64,000 nucleotides of DNA from positions 811,600 to 875,599 of the forward strand of contig NZ_HG315685.1 in NCBI RefSeq assembly GCF_000455365.1. Direction: 5' to 3'. Every line of letters begins with the position of its first letter. Positions within the stretch are counted from its first letter, which is position 1. Of the stretch, positions 34,835 through 44,409 are shown piece by piece. Under the pieces are notes generated by a model. That model was not told the DNA's origin. It was given only the letters and a program-made list of their open reading frames with translations, and ran no database searches. The position numbers were made by a program, and so were the translations under genes. The DNA is from Halopiger djelfimassiliensis. GTDB lineage: Archaea; Halobacteriota; Halobacteria; Halobacteriales; Natrialbaceae.

Positions 34835-36174
34835 CAGTCGTCACCTCGCGATCGCGATCGTGTGTCCCGGTCAGCGTTGGGCCTCAGTTCGTCCGTCGAT
34901 CCGTCTTCGGAATAGAGCAGACAGGCGGCGGTGTGATCGTCCGCATCCTCGTCGACGGGAATCGGCTCGGGATGGACCTGCTCACACTCCTCGAAGGCTT
35001 TCGGACACCGTGGTGCGAACCGACAGTACGTCGCCGGTTCGTTCGGCGTCGGGACGTTTCCGTCGATCGTCTCGAGCTTATCGTCGCGTTGCCGGCCCGG
35101 AATCGAGCGGAGCAGCCCCTGCGTGTAGGGATGTTTGGGATCAGCAAACAACGAGACCACGTCCGCAGTCTCGACGATCTCGCCGGCGTACATGACGTTT
35201 ACGCGGTCGGCGATTTCTGCGATCACACCCATGTCGTGGGTGATGAACATGATCCCGATGTCCCGTTCGGTCTGTAACTCGGCGAGCAGGTCCAGAATCT
35301 GGGCCTGGATCGTCACGTCCAGTGCCGTCGTCGGCTCGTCACAGATCAGCACCTCCGGATCGCATGCCAATGCCATCGCGATGACGGCGCGCTGGCGCAT
35401 CCCGCCGGAGAACTGGTGTGGATACTCGTCGACGCGTCGGCGTGCGTCCGGGATGCCGACGGCTTCCAGCAGTTCGATGGCTTCACGGGTCGCTTCCTGT
35501 CCCGTCAGATCCTGATGGAGTTCGAGCGCCTCCTTGATCTGGTTCCCGACCGTGTAGACGGGGTTGAGACTCGTCAGCGGGTCCTGGAACACCATCGCAA
35601 CCCGACCGCCGCGCATCGCCCGCTGGGCCTTGCCAGTACAGTTCGTGATCTCCACGAACCCGTCGTCGATCGCGTCCGGATCGTCCGAACCGCCGCCCCT
35701 GACGAAGACGCAGTCGGTTTCGTCGAGGAACCCGAGCGACGCGGCGTACGCGCCGACGAAGTCCTCCATCGTCGCCGCCTCGCGGCTGTCGTAACCGAAC
35801 GTCGACGGCGTGGCGTCGACGCCGTCGTAGTCGAACAGCGATTCCGGATCGTATTCGGCCTCCAGCGCGTCGAGGTCGACGGTTCGATCGGGGAACCGCC
35901 GTGCGAACTCCCGGACGGTCTCGAGGTGCTGGAACCGGATACTGCTGCCCTCGAGCACGCGTCCGGGGGAGTCGACCAGTCCCATGATCGAGCGGGCGGT
36001 GACGCTTTTCCCCGAGCCACTCTCGCCGACGATACCGGCCGTCTCGCCGGGTCTGATCTCGAAGTCGACGCCGTCGACGGCCCGGATCACCTCCTTGTCG
36101 GTGAAAAACGCCGTCTGGAGGTTCCGAACGGTGATGATCGGCTCTGACCGATCGGTCACGGAGCGGTCCGCCAT
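34834..36174 (-). CDS. dppD: Dipeptide/oligopeptide ABC transporter ATPase, DppD type (with insertion)
   Basis: A 446-residue ATPase. Walker A GESGSGKS is at 50-57, but the Q-loop Gln is at 197, a spacing of 147 against 56 in the paralogue at 45.5 kb. The roughly 90 extra residues (about 83-180; [40 protein letters not shown]) are acidic. The rest is normal: [15 protein letters not shown] signature, [12 protein letters not shown] Walker B, ITHDMGVI switch His and the [16 protein letters not shown]-terminal domain. The insertion is in frame and unlikely to disrupt ATP binding. Start and stop overlap neighbours (TAATG). Confidence 0.9.
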   Translation of the reverse strand: MADRSVTDRSEPIITVRNLQTAFFTDKEVIRAVDGVDFEIRPGETAGIVGESGSGKSVTARSIMGLVDSPGRVLEGSSIRFQHLETVREFARRFPDRTVDLDALEAEYDPESLFDYDGVDATPSTFGYDSREAATMEDFVGAYAASLGFLDETDCVFVRGGGSDDPDAIDDGFVEITNCTGKAQRAMRGGRVAMVFQDPLTSLNPVYTVGNQIKEALELHQDLTGQEATREAIELLEAVGIPDARRRVDEYPHQFSGGMRQRAVIAMALACDPEVLICDEPTTALDVTIQAQILDLLAELQTERDIGIMFITHDMGVIAEIADRVNVMYAGEIVETADVVSLFADPKHPYTQGLLRSIPGRQRDDKLETIDGNVPTPNEPATYCRFAPRCPKAFEECEQVHPEPIPVDEDADDHTAACLLYSEDGSTDELRPNADRDTRSRSRGDD

Positions 36175-37895
36175 TAGCCACCACCTCCGGTTGCGGCAGC
36201 ACCGGCATCGTTTCCGCCGGCTTCGCTCTGTGGATCGATCGCGTCGCGGATCCCGTCACCGAGCGCGTTGAAGCCGGTGACCAGGATGACGACCATGATC
36301 CCGGGGATCGTCGCGATGTGCCACGACACGGTCGAAACGTATGGTCGTCCCTCGTAGACCGCCCGACCCCACTCGGGGGTGGGTGCCTGAACGCCGAACC
36401 CGAGGAACGAGAGGGCTGCAACCCCGATAATAACGCCACCGAGCGACAGCGAGGCGTAGATGAGCATGTAGCCGGCGATGTACGGCGACATGTGCTTTCG
36501 CATCGTCGTCACCGGGCTCTGCCCGTAGCTCTTTGCGGCGTCGATCCACTCCTGTTCCGCGACCTGTAGCGACGGACCGCGGACCGCTCGCCAGAGGAAC
36601 GGCCAGCCCGTCGCTGCGAATATCAGTGCCAAGAGTAATCCTCCGTCGTAGATCGTTGCGAGCGGATGGTTCGCTTCCATGAACAACACCGACAACAGCA
36701 GAACTACGAGGAGTCGTGGCATCGAAATGATGGAGTCACTGACGACGACCGTCAGCAGGTCAGCCACGCCCTTGTAGTACGCCGTTATCAGCGCCAGTGC
36801 CGTGGCCACGAACGCCATCAGAACGGTCGCGAGTATGCCGATCACCAGCGATACTTGCGACCCGTACGCGAGGAAGGTGAACAGATCCTTCCCGTCCTGA
36901 TTCGTCCCGGCCGGATGGAACCGATCGTACTGATCGTAGCTCATCAGTCCGACGTTGTTCGTCCCGTCCGAACTAGTATTTCCGTTCGCGTCTCCGTGAG
37001 TAATCGTCTGGACACCCCCGTCGTCGTAGTATTCGATCTGATGTTCGTACGGACTGTAGAGGTTCTCCTCGGCCGTCACGGGACTGACCGCGGGTGCCCA
37101 CAGCGCCATGACGACGAACGCGAACACGACGATAAAGCCGAACATCCCCCAGTAGTGGTTTCGGAGGCGATTGACGCTATCGTCACGGGGTGTCCAGTCG
37201 GCTTCCCGATAGTGTGTCCGGAAGATCTCGTACCCCTTCCAGAACCAGCCCAGGAAGACGAACGCGTAAGCGTACACGACGGCCACGCGAAGCGCCCACG
37301 CCACCGCTGGCGAGAGGCCGAGGAACGTCCCTTCCCAACTGCCGTCAGGGGTCTTGTAACCCTGGTTCGGGATCACTTCCCTGCTCGTCAGCGTCGGCAA
37401 CGAACTCACCCAATCCAACCCGCGGGTAACGACGCCGATCACGGCTTCGATGAGACCGCCGACCGGCGTCGCGACGAGCACGGCGGCGACAGCGCCGAGC
37501 ACGACGGTCCACAGTGCCCGTTCGATGACATCCTCGAGTTCCGAACTGACCTCGAGATCGAGGCGGTCGACGAGCGACCACGGGATGACCAGCCACTTGA
37601 GAAGGACGGCAGTCAGCGCAAGCAACAGCACCGCTATTATGCCGAAAGCGATCGTTCCAGCCGCTGGTCCGGCCGATCCAGTGACGACACCCTCGAACCA
37701 GCGAGGCCCGGCAGCGATCCCTTCGATAAGGAACCGAACCGCGCCGCCGAGTCGAACGACGCCGCCGGCCGCTCTGCCGAGTTCGAGCGCAATCAGGACG
37801 ACCACACCGGTCACCCAGACCAGTGCCGGCCGCGGGTTCGCGGCGATACGATCACGAAGCGTGGTGTCGGATTCGGTAGATGCGTTTCGGTTCAT
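36174..37895 (-). CDS. dppC: Dipeptide/oligopeptide ABC transporter permease, DppC type (long)
   Basis: A 573-residue permease, almost twice the usual length (about 300). The transporter domain is in the second half: a first helix near 258 (MFGFIVVFAFVVMALW), a long extracytoplasmic loop (about 275-340, Asn/Asp/Tyr-rich), and the cytoplasmic EAA-type loop EWIDAAKSYGQSP followed by LSFLGFGVQAPTPEWG. The first 255 residues hold about four extra membrane helices and link to the core by an acidic segment. Stop overlaps the DppD start (TAATG). Confidence 0.88.
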   Translation of the reverse strand: MNRNASTESDTTLRDRIAANPRPALVWVTGVVVLIALELGRAAGGVVRLGGAVRFLIEGIAAGPRWFEGVVTGSAGPAAGTIAFGIIAVLLLALTAVLLKWLVIPWSLVDRLDLEVSSELEDVIERALWTVVLGAVAAVLVATPVGGLIEAVIGVVTRGLDWVSSLPTLTSREVIPNQGYKTPDGSWEGTFLGLSPAVAWALRVAVVYAYAFVFLGWFWKGYEIFRTHYREADWTPRDDSVNRLRNHYWGMFGFIVVFAFVVMALWAPAVSPVTAEENLYSPYEHQIEYYDDGGVQTITHGDANGNTSSDGTNNVGLMSYDQYDRFHPAGTNQDGKDLFTFLAYGSQVSLVIGILATVLMAFVATALALITAYYKGVADLLTVVVSDSIISMPRLLVVLLLSVLFMEANHPLATIYDGGLLLALIFAATGWPFLWRAVRGPSLQVAEQEWIDAAKSYGQSPVTTMRKHMSPYIAGYMLIYASLSLGGVIIGVAALSFLGFGVQAPTPEWGRAVYEGRPYVSTVSWHIATIPGIMVVILVTGFNALGDGIRDAIDPQSEAGGNDAGAAATGGGG

Positions 37896-38959
37896 TATTC
37901 GTACCCCACACGCGGATCAAACACCGTATACAGCAGGTCCTGAATGATGTTGACCGAGACGATTCCGACGATGAAGACGAACATCAACGAGCCAACGAGC
38001 GGGAGATCCCCCTGTATTGTGGCCTGATAGAACAGGTATCCGATACCGTTGATCCCGAAGATGTATTCGACGATGACCGAGCCACCGAACAACAGGAACG
38101 CCTCGTTCGAGATGATCGGGATCAGCGGGATCATCGCGTTCCGGAAGACATGCTTCCAGACGATCACGCGGCCCGAAACCCCCTTTGCCTTCGCGGTTTC
38201 GACGTAGTTCGAGTTGATCGTCTCCAGCACTGCGGTCCGACCGATGCGCATTTCGTTGCCCATCGAGGCGGAACCGAGCACGAGTGCCGCCGGCAGCACC
38301 TGCTTGATCGAGGCCAGTAACGTCGTTCCGGAGAAGTAGACGCCGATCGGGATACTCAGGAAGCCGATCGAGGTCCATTCGGTCACTCCGATGAAATCCA
38401 GCGGCGGTTGGCCGATGAGGCTGTTGATCTCGACGCCGAACGTCTGCCAGTCGATGCCAAAGAGGAACCGTTCGGACTGGCTGAGAACCGCAAGCAGGAT
38501 GATCGCCAGCCAGAAGTTCGGCATGGCCCGCCAGACGATTCCGCCGAAGGAGACGAGATAATCCCGTTTCGTGTTGGCATTCAGGCCGGCGTAAAAGCCG
38601 AGCGGGATCCCGATGAAAAGCGGGATCAACACCGACCAGAACGCGAGCCAGAGCGTCCGTGGCCCGTAGATTCGGAGCAGACTCCAAACGCTCGTCTCCG
38701 GCTGAATGATCCACGACTGGCCGAGGTCGAACGTCAGCATATCAGTCATATAATCGATATACTGCTTCCACAGCGGCTGATCGAGACCAAGCCGGGCCCT
38801 GATCTGCACTCGACTCGCTGCACCCCCTTGTTCACCGACGATCGAAGCGACCGGGTCGATCGGCCCCATCCGCACGAAGATAAACGTCATCGTGAGTCCG
38901 AGAAGGACCACCGGGACCGACAGTAGTAGTCGACGGAAGAAGTATCGCCACCGACTCAT
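37895..38959 (-). CDS. dppB: Dipeptide/oligopeptide ABC transporter permease, DppB type
   Basis: A 354-residue permease with the typical N-terminal helix (FFRRLLLSVPVVLLGLTMTF), an extracytoplasmic domain with ARLGLDQPLWKQYIDYM, and the ATPase-contact loop YVETAKAKGVSGRVIVWKH. It pairs with DppC to form the channel. Its stop overlaps the DppC start. TTTATAATAC on the minus strand (about 39025-39034) suggests an extra promoter between dppA and dppB. Confidence 0.93.
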   Translation of the reverse strand: MSRWRYFFRRLLLSVPVVLLGLTMTFIFVRMGPIDPVASIVGEQGGAASRVQIRARLGLDQPLWKQYIDYMTDMLTFDLGQSWIIQPETSVWSLLRIYGPRTLWLAFWSVLIPLFIGIPLGFYAGLNANTKRDYLVSFGGIVWRAMPNFWLAIILLAVLSQSERFLFGIDWQTFGVEINSLIGQPPLDFIGVTEWTSIGFLSIPIGVYFSGTTLLASIKQVLPAALVLGSASMGNEMRIGRTAVLETINSNYVETAKAKGVSGRVIVWKHVFRNAMIPLIPIISNEAFLLFGGSVIVEYIFGINGIGYLFYQATIQGDLPLVGSLMFVFIVGIVSVNIIQDLLYTVFDPRVGYE

Positions 38960-39092
38960 GACGACTCACCCGTCCACGCCGTATTCATCATGACTGTTAC
39001 TACAAATTGCTCGAGCATTCCAGTATTATAAACCTCCCTATTATTGATCGAAGTGATGGACGGCCACGGAACGTGACCGATCCAGAACGACG

Positions 39093-40895
39093 TTATTTAT
39101 CCAGCGTGACGTTATTGAACCGCTGCTGATAGGCCCCCATCGCCCCGAACTTCTCGATGTCGACGTAGTCGTAGATGAACCGTTCTTCGAGGTCGTGATA
39201 GAGCGGGATCATGATCGCGTCCTCCCTGACGGCTTCTTCCATCTCGATGTAGGCTTCGTTACGGATATCCTGTGCGTCAGGATCGGGGTTGTTCTCGACG
39301 CGTTCCCACGCTTGCTGGGCCTTGGTTGCGGCGTCGGAATCGGCGGCGTGCCAGTCGATGTAGTAGCCGTTGGTCTCCTCGGGCATGCGTGACGTGTCGG
39401 TGTTTTCCGGCTCGAACCCGAACATACCGTAGTCCGCCGCGGGCCAACTCCAGGTCCAGGCCAGCGAGAAGAACTCGAGGGTCCCCTTCTCGCCGCGATC
39501 GATGAGCGTCGAAAACGGTGCCTGCTCGAGTTGGAGTTCGATGCCGGTGCCACTGAGTTTGTCCCGGGTATCCCGGCCGAAGTTCTGGAAGACGTCGGAT
39601 TCGTAGGTCGTCAGGGTGAGCTCGTATGGATCGTCTTCCGTGTAGCCGGCCTCCCGAAGGATCTCTTTTGCGGTATCGCGGTCGGTCTCGTTTGGCTTGT
39701 ACGGGTAGTCCTCGATGAACGACTCGTATCTGTCCTGCCCGCCGGGGAAGGCGTCCGGGGGCGTGAACGTGAACGCCTCTTTGCCACGCCCTTTGAAGAC
39801 ATCCGAGATGAGTTCCTCGTGGTCGGTTACGTACGCGACCGCTCTCCGAACCGGGCGCGGAACCGCCGTGGCGTTGAAAGCGACGTAGTAGGTCGAAAGC
39901 TGTGGAACGCCGACGTACTCGAACGTTTCGCCGTTTTCGGCCGGTCCGTACGTACCGACCAGTCGGCCGAGATCGTCCTCTTCGGCGTCGATTTTGCTCT
40001 GCTGGTACTTCGCTGTCGGCATTCCTTTCGACGGACCGAAGATATCGACGTTGCCTCCCATTGCATGGGTGTGTGCAGGTTCGTCCTTCTCGATGATATC
40101 CCACTGGACAGCTTCGATATTGGCCACGCTGCCGTGGTAATCCTCGTACCGAGTCACTCGTGCCTTGGAGTCGGGTACCCATTCGTCGAACTCGAACGGA
40201 CCGCTGCCGACCATCGTTTCCGATGAGAACTCGTCGTGGTCGATCTCGCCGTCGTACCCCTCGATATCGCCGACGAGTCCCTCCGGGATGATCGCGAACG
40301 CGTCGTACGCGAGCAGCTCCAGTGCGTTCGGGTGCGGCTTCGAAAGTGTCATCTCGACGGTCTTCTCGTCGACCGCTTCGACGGCGATCGTATCGGGTGC
40401 GGCGACTTCGCGCTCCTCACCGTCCTCGCTTTCGATCGTCGTGGTCTCGTGCTCGACCGAAAGGAAGATATCGTCGAGCAGGAAGTTCGCTCGCTCGGTG
40501 TATCTGGATTCAGCAAGCCGCCGGAACGAGTAGACGACGTCGTCGGCGGTCACCGGGTCGCCGTTATGGAACTGAGCGTCTTTGAGCGTAAACCGGTAGG
40601 TCAACAGGTCGTCGGAGATCTCGACGTCTTCGGCGAGCAGCTCCTCGGTTTCGGTCTCCCCGTTGGGATAGTGGGTTAACGGTTCGTAGACCTGCTGGAT
40701 GACGTGACCGGACGCGGTGTCCGTCGCCTGAATCGGATCGAGCGTCGTGATCGTCGAGTTGATCAGGTTCAACTCGTTTTCCCCATCTCCACCCTCGGGT
40801 TTTCCCGTCAGACAGCCCGCAATCGTCGCGACCGCTGCACCGGATCCCGCTGCCTGCAGGAACGTTCGTCGTGAAAGCCTCGTCTCGTTCGACAT
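39093..40895 (-). CDS. dppA: Peptide ABC transporter substrate-binding lipoprotein (minus-strand operon)
   Basis: A 600-residue binding protein of the SBP_bac_5 family. The N-terminus SRRTFLQAAGSGAAVATIAGC combines a twin-arginine motif with a lipobox, so it is exported folded and lipid-anchored. Downstream blocks typical of the family are TTLDPIQATDTASGHV, FTLKDAQFHNGDPVTADDV, LSKPHPNALELLAYDAFA, GSGPFEFDEWVPDSKA and the late AAKEILREAG-type hinge. The ATG at 40895 is preferred over ATG 40925 because a TATA-like TTTATGATAC lies about 25-35 nt upstream of it. It heads the minus operon. Confidence 0.92.
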   Translation of the reverse strand: MSNETRLSRRTFLQAAGSGAAVATIAGCLTGKPEGGDGENELNLINSTITTLDPIQATDTASGHVIQQVYEPLTHYPNGETETEELLAEDVEISDDLLTYRFTLKDAQFHNGDPVTADDVVYSFRRLAESRYTERANFLLDDIFLSVEHETTTIESEDGEEREVAAPDTIAVEAVDEKTVEMTLSKPHPNALELLAYDAFAIIPEGLVGDIEGYDGEIDHDEFSSETMVGSGPFEFDEWVPDSKARVTRYEDYHGSVANIEAVQWDIIEKDEPAHTHAMGGNVDIFGPSKGMPTAKYQQSKIDAEEDDLGRLVGTYGPAENGETFEYVGVPQLSTYYVAFNATAVPRPVRRAVAYVTDHEELISDVFKGRGKEAFTFTPPDAFPGGQDRYESFIEDYPYKPNETDRDTAKEILREAGYTEDDPYELTLTTYESDVFQNFGRDTRDKLSGTGIELQLEQAPFSTLIDRGEKGTLEFFSLAWTWSWPAADYGMFGFEPENTDTSRMPEETNGYYIDWHAADSDAATKAQQAWERVENNPDPDAQDIRNEAYIEMEEAVREDAIMIPLYHDLEERFIYDYVDIEKFGAMGAYQQRFNNVTLDK

Positions 40896-41469
40896 TCCGA
40901 CTGACACGAGTGTCCCAAGTATCATAAACTTTTGTTTTGAGCTTCAGCCCCTCAATATTTGTTATACATTATTGGATAAATTCGATAAAATACACAACCA
41001 ATCTATGAATATATTGTCCAATATTTCAATTCTATAGTATTATTATTGAATATTATATATGTGTGTGGGAGATCCTCTAGCCAATGGCGCGATCGGTCGA
41101 AATTCCGATGCAGTCGCCTTGTTTTCGTGATACCGTATGATAGAATCACACCAGCGACCGGTATCGAACAGTTCCTCGAATGGCGGGGCGGCGAACAGTA
41201 CCCACTTTCGCTGAATGCGTGGACCTGAGCGGCGTTTCCGCTCGACGACTCGAGCGAACGGGGATACACCCCGAGAAGGAACGACGTCCGGTCCGCGAAC
41301 GGCGACCACTCGCTCCCACCGGGTTCGTCATCGGTTCAACGCCGTGTATGTGGCCCTCTATCTCTATTCCGTCCTTCGATTCCATATTATTTACCATTGT
41401 AATGAACTCCCCAACTGTTTCATCCGTTGAATCAGTACCTATTTATATATGGAAAAAACATCGGAGACC
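40896..41469. promoter_or_regulatory. AT-rich control region between the two divergent dpp operons
   Basis: Of 574 bp, the part nearest 40920-41060 is markedly AT-rich. It contains the TATA of dppA (about 40920-40932) and an imperfect inverted repeat AATATTTCAAT / ATTGAATATT (41020-41030 and 41045-41054). AT-rich ATTGGA and TCCAAT elements flank it (about 40973 and 41018). From about 41070 to 41400 the DNA is normal in GC; short frames there show no recognisable family. The TATA of the plus-strand operon is at 41441-41450. The repeat may bind a regulator of both operons. Confidence 0.5.
41441..41450 (+). promoter_or_regulatory. TATA box of the plus-strand dpp operon
   Basis: ATTTATATAT lies 20-29 nt before ATG 41470. 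An ATG at 41449 is also in frame, but it lies within this TATA box and so cannot be translated from this promoter; the start at 41470 is therefore chosen and the transcript is leaderless. Confidence 0.65.
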
Positions 41470-43416
41470 ATGGGTCAAGATACCAATAGGTCTGCCACGA
41501 ACACCTCCCGACGGCGAATATTGCAAGGTCTGGGTGGTGCAGGTGTCACAGCGGTTGCCGGCTGTCTGTGGGGGGACGAGGAAGACGTCGATATCAGCGG
41601 GGCATTAGACCGGGAGACGGTCGACCCCGACGAGATCAAGTCCGGGGGAACCCTCAGGGCCAGTGTTCCGCTGAGTCCGGATCTGTTCGATCCGCCGGAG
41701 AGTTCCGCCGCGGCGGCGTCGGTGGTCCACAACCTCTTCTGGGAGGAGTTGCTCAAAACCGACCTCGACGGGAACGTCTATCCCTGGCTCTCCAAATCCT
41801 ACGAGCAAGTCGAGATCAACGACATCGACCGAACCGATTACGAGGAGTACATGATCTCCGTCCCGTTCGACGAGAACGGGCTGCCGGACGTCTCGGACCA
41901 GATCGTGGTCTCCCATCCCGACAACGATCCGGAAACCGACGACGAAGCGCTGGTTCTGACGGTCAACGAGACCCAAGACGCCGTTGACGACGGCGTCTTC
42001 GGGATGCACTTCCACCACGAACTTCACGAGGGGATCACCTTCCACAACGGCGAGGAACTGACCGCCGAGAACGTCGTCCGCTCCTACGAGCGGTACGAGA
42101 ACACGCTCATGTCGGGGCAGGTGTTCGACCAGTTCCTCCACGCGGAGGCCGACGGCGAGTACGCGGTCGACCTCTACGCACAACTGCCCGACGCCGAGGC
42201 TGTCGACGATATTCTCTGGCGAATCTTCCCGACCGAACACATCGAAAACGTCCAGCCGGGGGATCTCGATCCGCGTCACGGAACCGAGCCGGTCGGTATC
42301 TCCCCGTGGGAGTTCGAAGAGTTCGAAAACGAGGAGTATCTCATCGTCAGCCGAACCGACGACTACTGGCTCGAGGAGATCGGGCTCGAGGAGAAGTCGT
42401 GGTGGGACGGTCCGGACGGGTTCCCCGCCGGCCCGGTTATCGACGAAATCGACATCGAGTTCATCAAAGACGACTCCCAGCGCAACGCCGCGTTACAGGA
42501 ACGCGAGATCGACGTCACGTACGGCGTGACTGCCGAGGCTCGGACCAACTTTTACACCGCCGATGACTTCCGCGTCTCCGCGACGCCCGGCGGATCGTAC
42601 GACTTCCTGCAGTTTCCGGTCCAGACCGAGCCGTGGGACGACGTCAACGTTCGTCGCGCCGTCAACCACCTCATTCCACGGAGCGATATCGTCTCGTCCA
42701 TCACCGACAACTGGGCGAACGAAGCGACGGTTCCGTTGCCGGAACTCGCGAGCGAACGGGGGACGACCGACTACGAACAGCTCAAGGAGGATCTGGCACA
42801 CTACAACGAGTACGATCCCGACCGGGCCGAGGAACTGATCGAGGCCTCCGACTACGAACCGCCGTTCGACGTGACGATCCACACGAACTCGGGTAGCAAA
42901 GACCGCATCCGCAAAGTCGAACTGATCGAACAGACGCTGAACCAGTCGGGGCTTTTCGAGGCGACCCTCGAACCCCCGGGAGACCTCAATACGCTCGTCG
43001 AAATAGCGTACGAGCCCGACTACTACGAGGAGGGGAACCTCGTGTATCTCGGCCTGTCGGGTTCGTACAATCCACACAGTTTCTGTGAAGCGGTTCACCA
43101 CCCGGACCAGTACAACGAGTGTTGTAACATGCAGAACCCGCCCGGCTCGTTCCCCGACCTCATCGAACAGATGGACGCCGCCCAGTTCGGGTACGAGGTC
43201 GCACAGGACCCCGACCTCCGCGCCGAGCGATACGACGAACTCTGGGAACAACTCCTCGAGATCAACGCCAACTCGTTCGTCGAGTTCGAACTCTCGACGG
43301 TCTCGATGACCGACGACGTACGCGGGTACAACGCGTATCCGTTTAGCAGCCAGTTCCTGTTCGACCCGATTTACAACCCGATAGACCAACAGCTCACCTA
43401 CCTCGACCGAGACTGA
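41470..43416 (+). CDS. dppA: Peptide ABC transporter substrate-binding lipoprotein (plus-strand operon)
   Basis: A 648-residue SBP_bac_5 protein. SRRRILQGLGGAGVTAVAGC gives a twin-arginine signal with lipobox, as in the minus-strand paralogue, to which it is only distantly similar. Recognisable family parts are GGTLRASVPLSPDLFDPPES, HHELHEGITFHNGEELTAENV, GISPWEFEEFENEEYLIVSR and NVRRAVNHLIPRSDIV. The start follows the TATA at 41441-41450. It leads a five-gene operon; the next permease starts 22 nt after the stop. Ligands are probably peptides, but nickel or sugars are possible for this family. Confidence 0.92.
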   Translation: MGQDTNRSATNTSRRRILQGLGGAGVTAVAGCLWGDEEDVDISGALDRETVDPDEIKSGGTLRASVPLSPDLFDPPESSAAAASVVHNLFWEELLKTDLDGNVYPWLSKSYEQVEINDIDRTDYEEYMISVPFDENGLPDVSDQIVVSHPDNDPETDDEALVLTVNETQDAVDDGVFGMHFHHELHEGITFHNGEELTAENVVRSYERYENTLMSGQVFDQFLHAEADGEYAVDLYAQLPDAEAVDDILWRIFPTEHIENVQPGDLDPRHGTEPVGISPWEFEEFENEEYLIVSRTDDYWLEEIGLEEKSWWDGPDGFPAGPVIDEIDIEFIKDDSQRNAALQEREIDVTYGVTAEARTNFYTADDFRVSATPGGSYDFLQFPVQTEPWDDVNVRRAVNHLIPRSDIVSSITDNWANEATVPLPELASERGTTDYEQLKEDLAHYNEYDPDRAEELIEASDYEPPFDVTIHTNSGSKDRIRKVELIEQTLNQSGLFEATLEPPGDLNTLVEIAYEPDYYEEGNLVYLGLSGSYNPHSFCEAVHHPDQYNECCNMQNPPGSFPDLIEQMDAAQFGYEVAQDPDLRAERYDELWEQLLEINANSFVEFELSTVSMTDDVRGYNAYPFSSQFLFDPIYNPIDQQLTYLDRD

Positions 43417-43438
43417 ACGACGGTTCCCACTACATACT

Positions 43439-44395
43439 ATGAGCTTACGACGATTCATCCTCAAACGCCTCCTGTCGATCGTTCCGATCCTCTTTGGCGT
43501 GTCGGTGATCACGTACACGCTCGTCCACTTCACGCCGGGCGATCCGGTCAGCCAGATGCTCGCGATGAACCCGGACGCCACGGCCGCCGACGCGGCACAG
43601 CTCCGCGCGCGATACGGGCTGGACCAACCCGTCTGGAAACAGTATCTGACCTGGATGTCGAACGTCCTGACCGGTGATTTCGGCCGGGTCATCTCGAGCA
43701 ACCGTCCCGTCGCGGACGTCGTGGTGGGTCGGTTGCCGGAAACGATCGCACTCGGCCTCTTCGGGTGGGCGTTTGGCATGCTGATCGCGATTCCGACGGG
43801 GATCTACGCGGCGGTACACAAGGACGAACTCGGCGACACCGTGAGCCGGTTTATCGCCCTTTCTGGCATCTCGCTCCCGAACTTCTGGCTCGGGCTCATG
43901 CTGATGTTGCTGGCGGCGGTCTGGCTCGACCTCTGGCCGGTCAAAGCGCCACGGGAGCCGCTGTACCATCCGCGGATGCTGAAGTTCCTCGTCCTGCCGG
44001 GGCTGACGATCGGCGCGTCCTCGGCGGCGACCCTGATGCGGATCATGCGGTCGTCGATGGCCGAAGAACTGAACAAGGAGTACGTCATGGCCGCACGGGC
44101 GAAGGGACTTCCCGAGCGAACGGTGATACTCAAACACGTCCTGCGGAACTCGCTGATCTCCGTCGCCACGGTTGCGGCGTTTCTGACCTCGAGTATCGTT
44201 GCCGGCTCGGTGGTCGTCGAGCAGGTGTTCCGCTGGCCGGGCCTCGGTGAGGCGTTTATCAACGCGATCACCGGCCGTGAGATCAACCTCATCATGGCGA
44301 TTACGCTGTTTACGGGAGTTGCGATTATTCTGGCCAACCTGCTCGCTGACGTCGCTTACGCGCTTCTGGACCCGCGAATCAGAGACGAGTACTAA
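43439..44395 (+). CDS. dppB: Dipeptide/oligopeptide ABC permease, DppB type (plus-strand operon)
   Basis: A 318-residue permease with six predicted helices: SLRRFILKRLLSIVPILFGVS at the N-terminus, RYGLDQPVWKQYLTWM in the first loop, and the ATPase-contact EAA loop KEYVMAARAKGLPERTVIL. The conserved GSVVVEQVFRWPGLG and VAYALLDPRIRDEY C-terminus are typical of DppB/OppB. Normal length, standard order between substrate-binding and DppC genes. Confidence 0.94.
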   Translation: MSLRRFILKRLLSIVPILFGVSVITYTLVHFTPGDPVSQMLAMNPDATAADAAQLRARYGLDQPVWKQYLTWMSNVLTGDFGRVISSNRPVADVVVGRLPETIALGLFGWAFGMLIAIPTGIYAAVHKDELGDTVSRFIALSGISLPNFWLGLMLMLLAAVWLDLWPVKAPREPLYHPRMLKFLVLPGLTIGASSAATLMRIMRSSMAEELNKEYVMAARAKGLPERTVILKHVLRNSLISVATVAAFLTSSIVAGSVVVEQVFRWPGLGEAFINAITGREINLIMAITLFTGVAIILANLLADVAYALLDPRIRDEY

Positions 44396-44409
44396 CGAGA
44401 GTGATACTG

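Noticed and set aside
41146-41397. 83-codon minus-strand frame between the dpp operons
   Set aside because: No recognisable family; arginine-rich and without promoter. It may be decayed sequence but there is no evidence for a gene.
41449-41469. ATG at 41449 as start of the second substrate-binding protein
   Set aside because: It lies within the TATA box, so the transcript would begin downstream of it.
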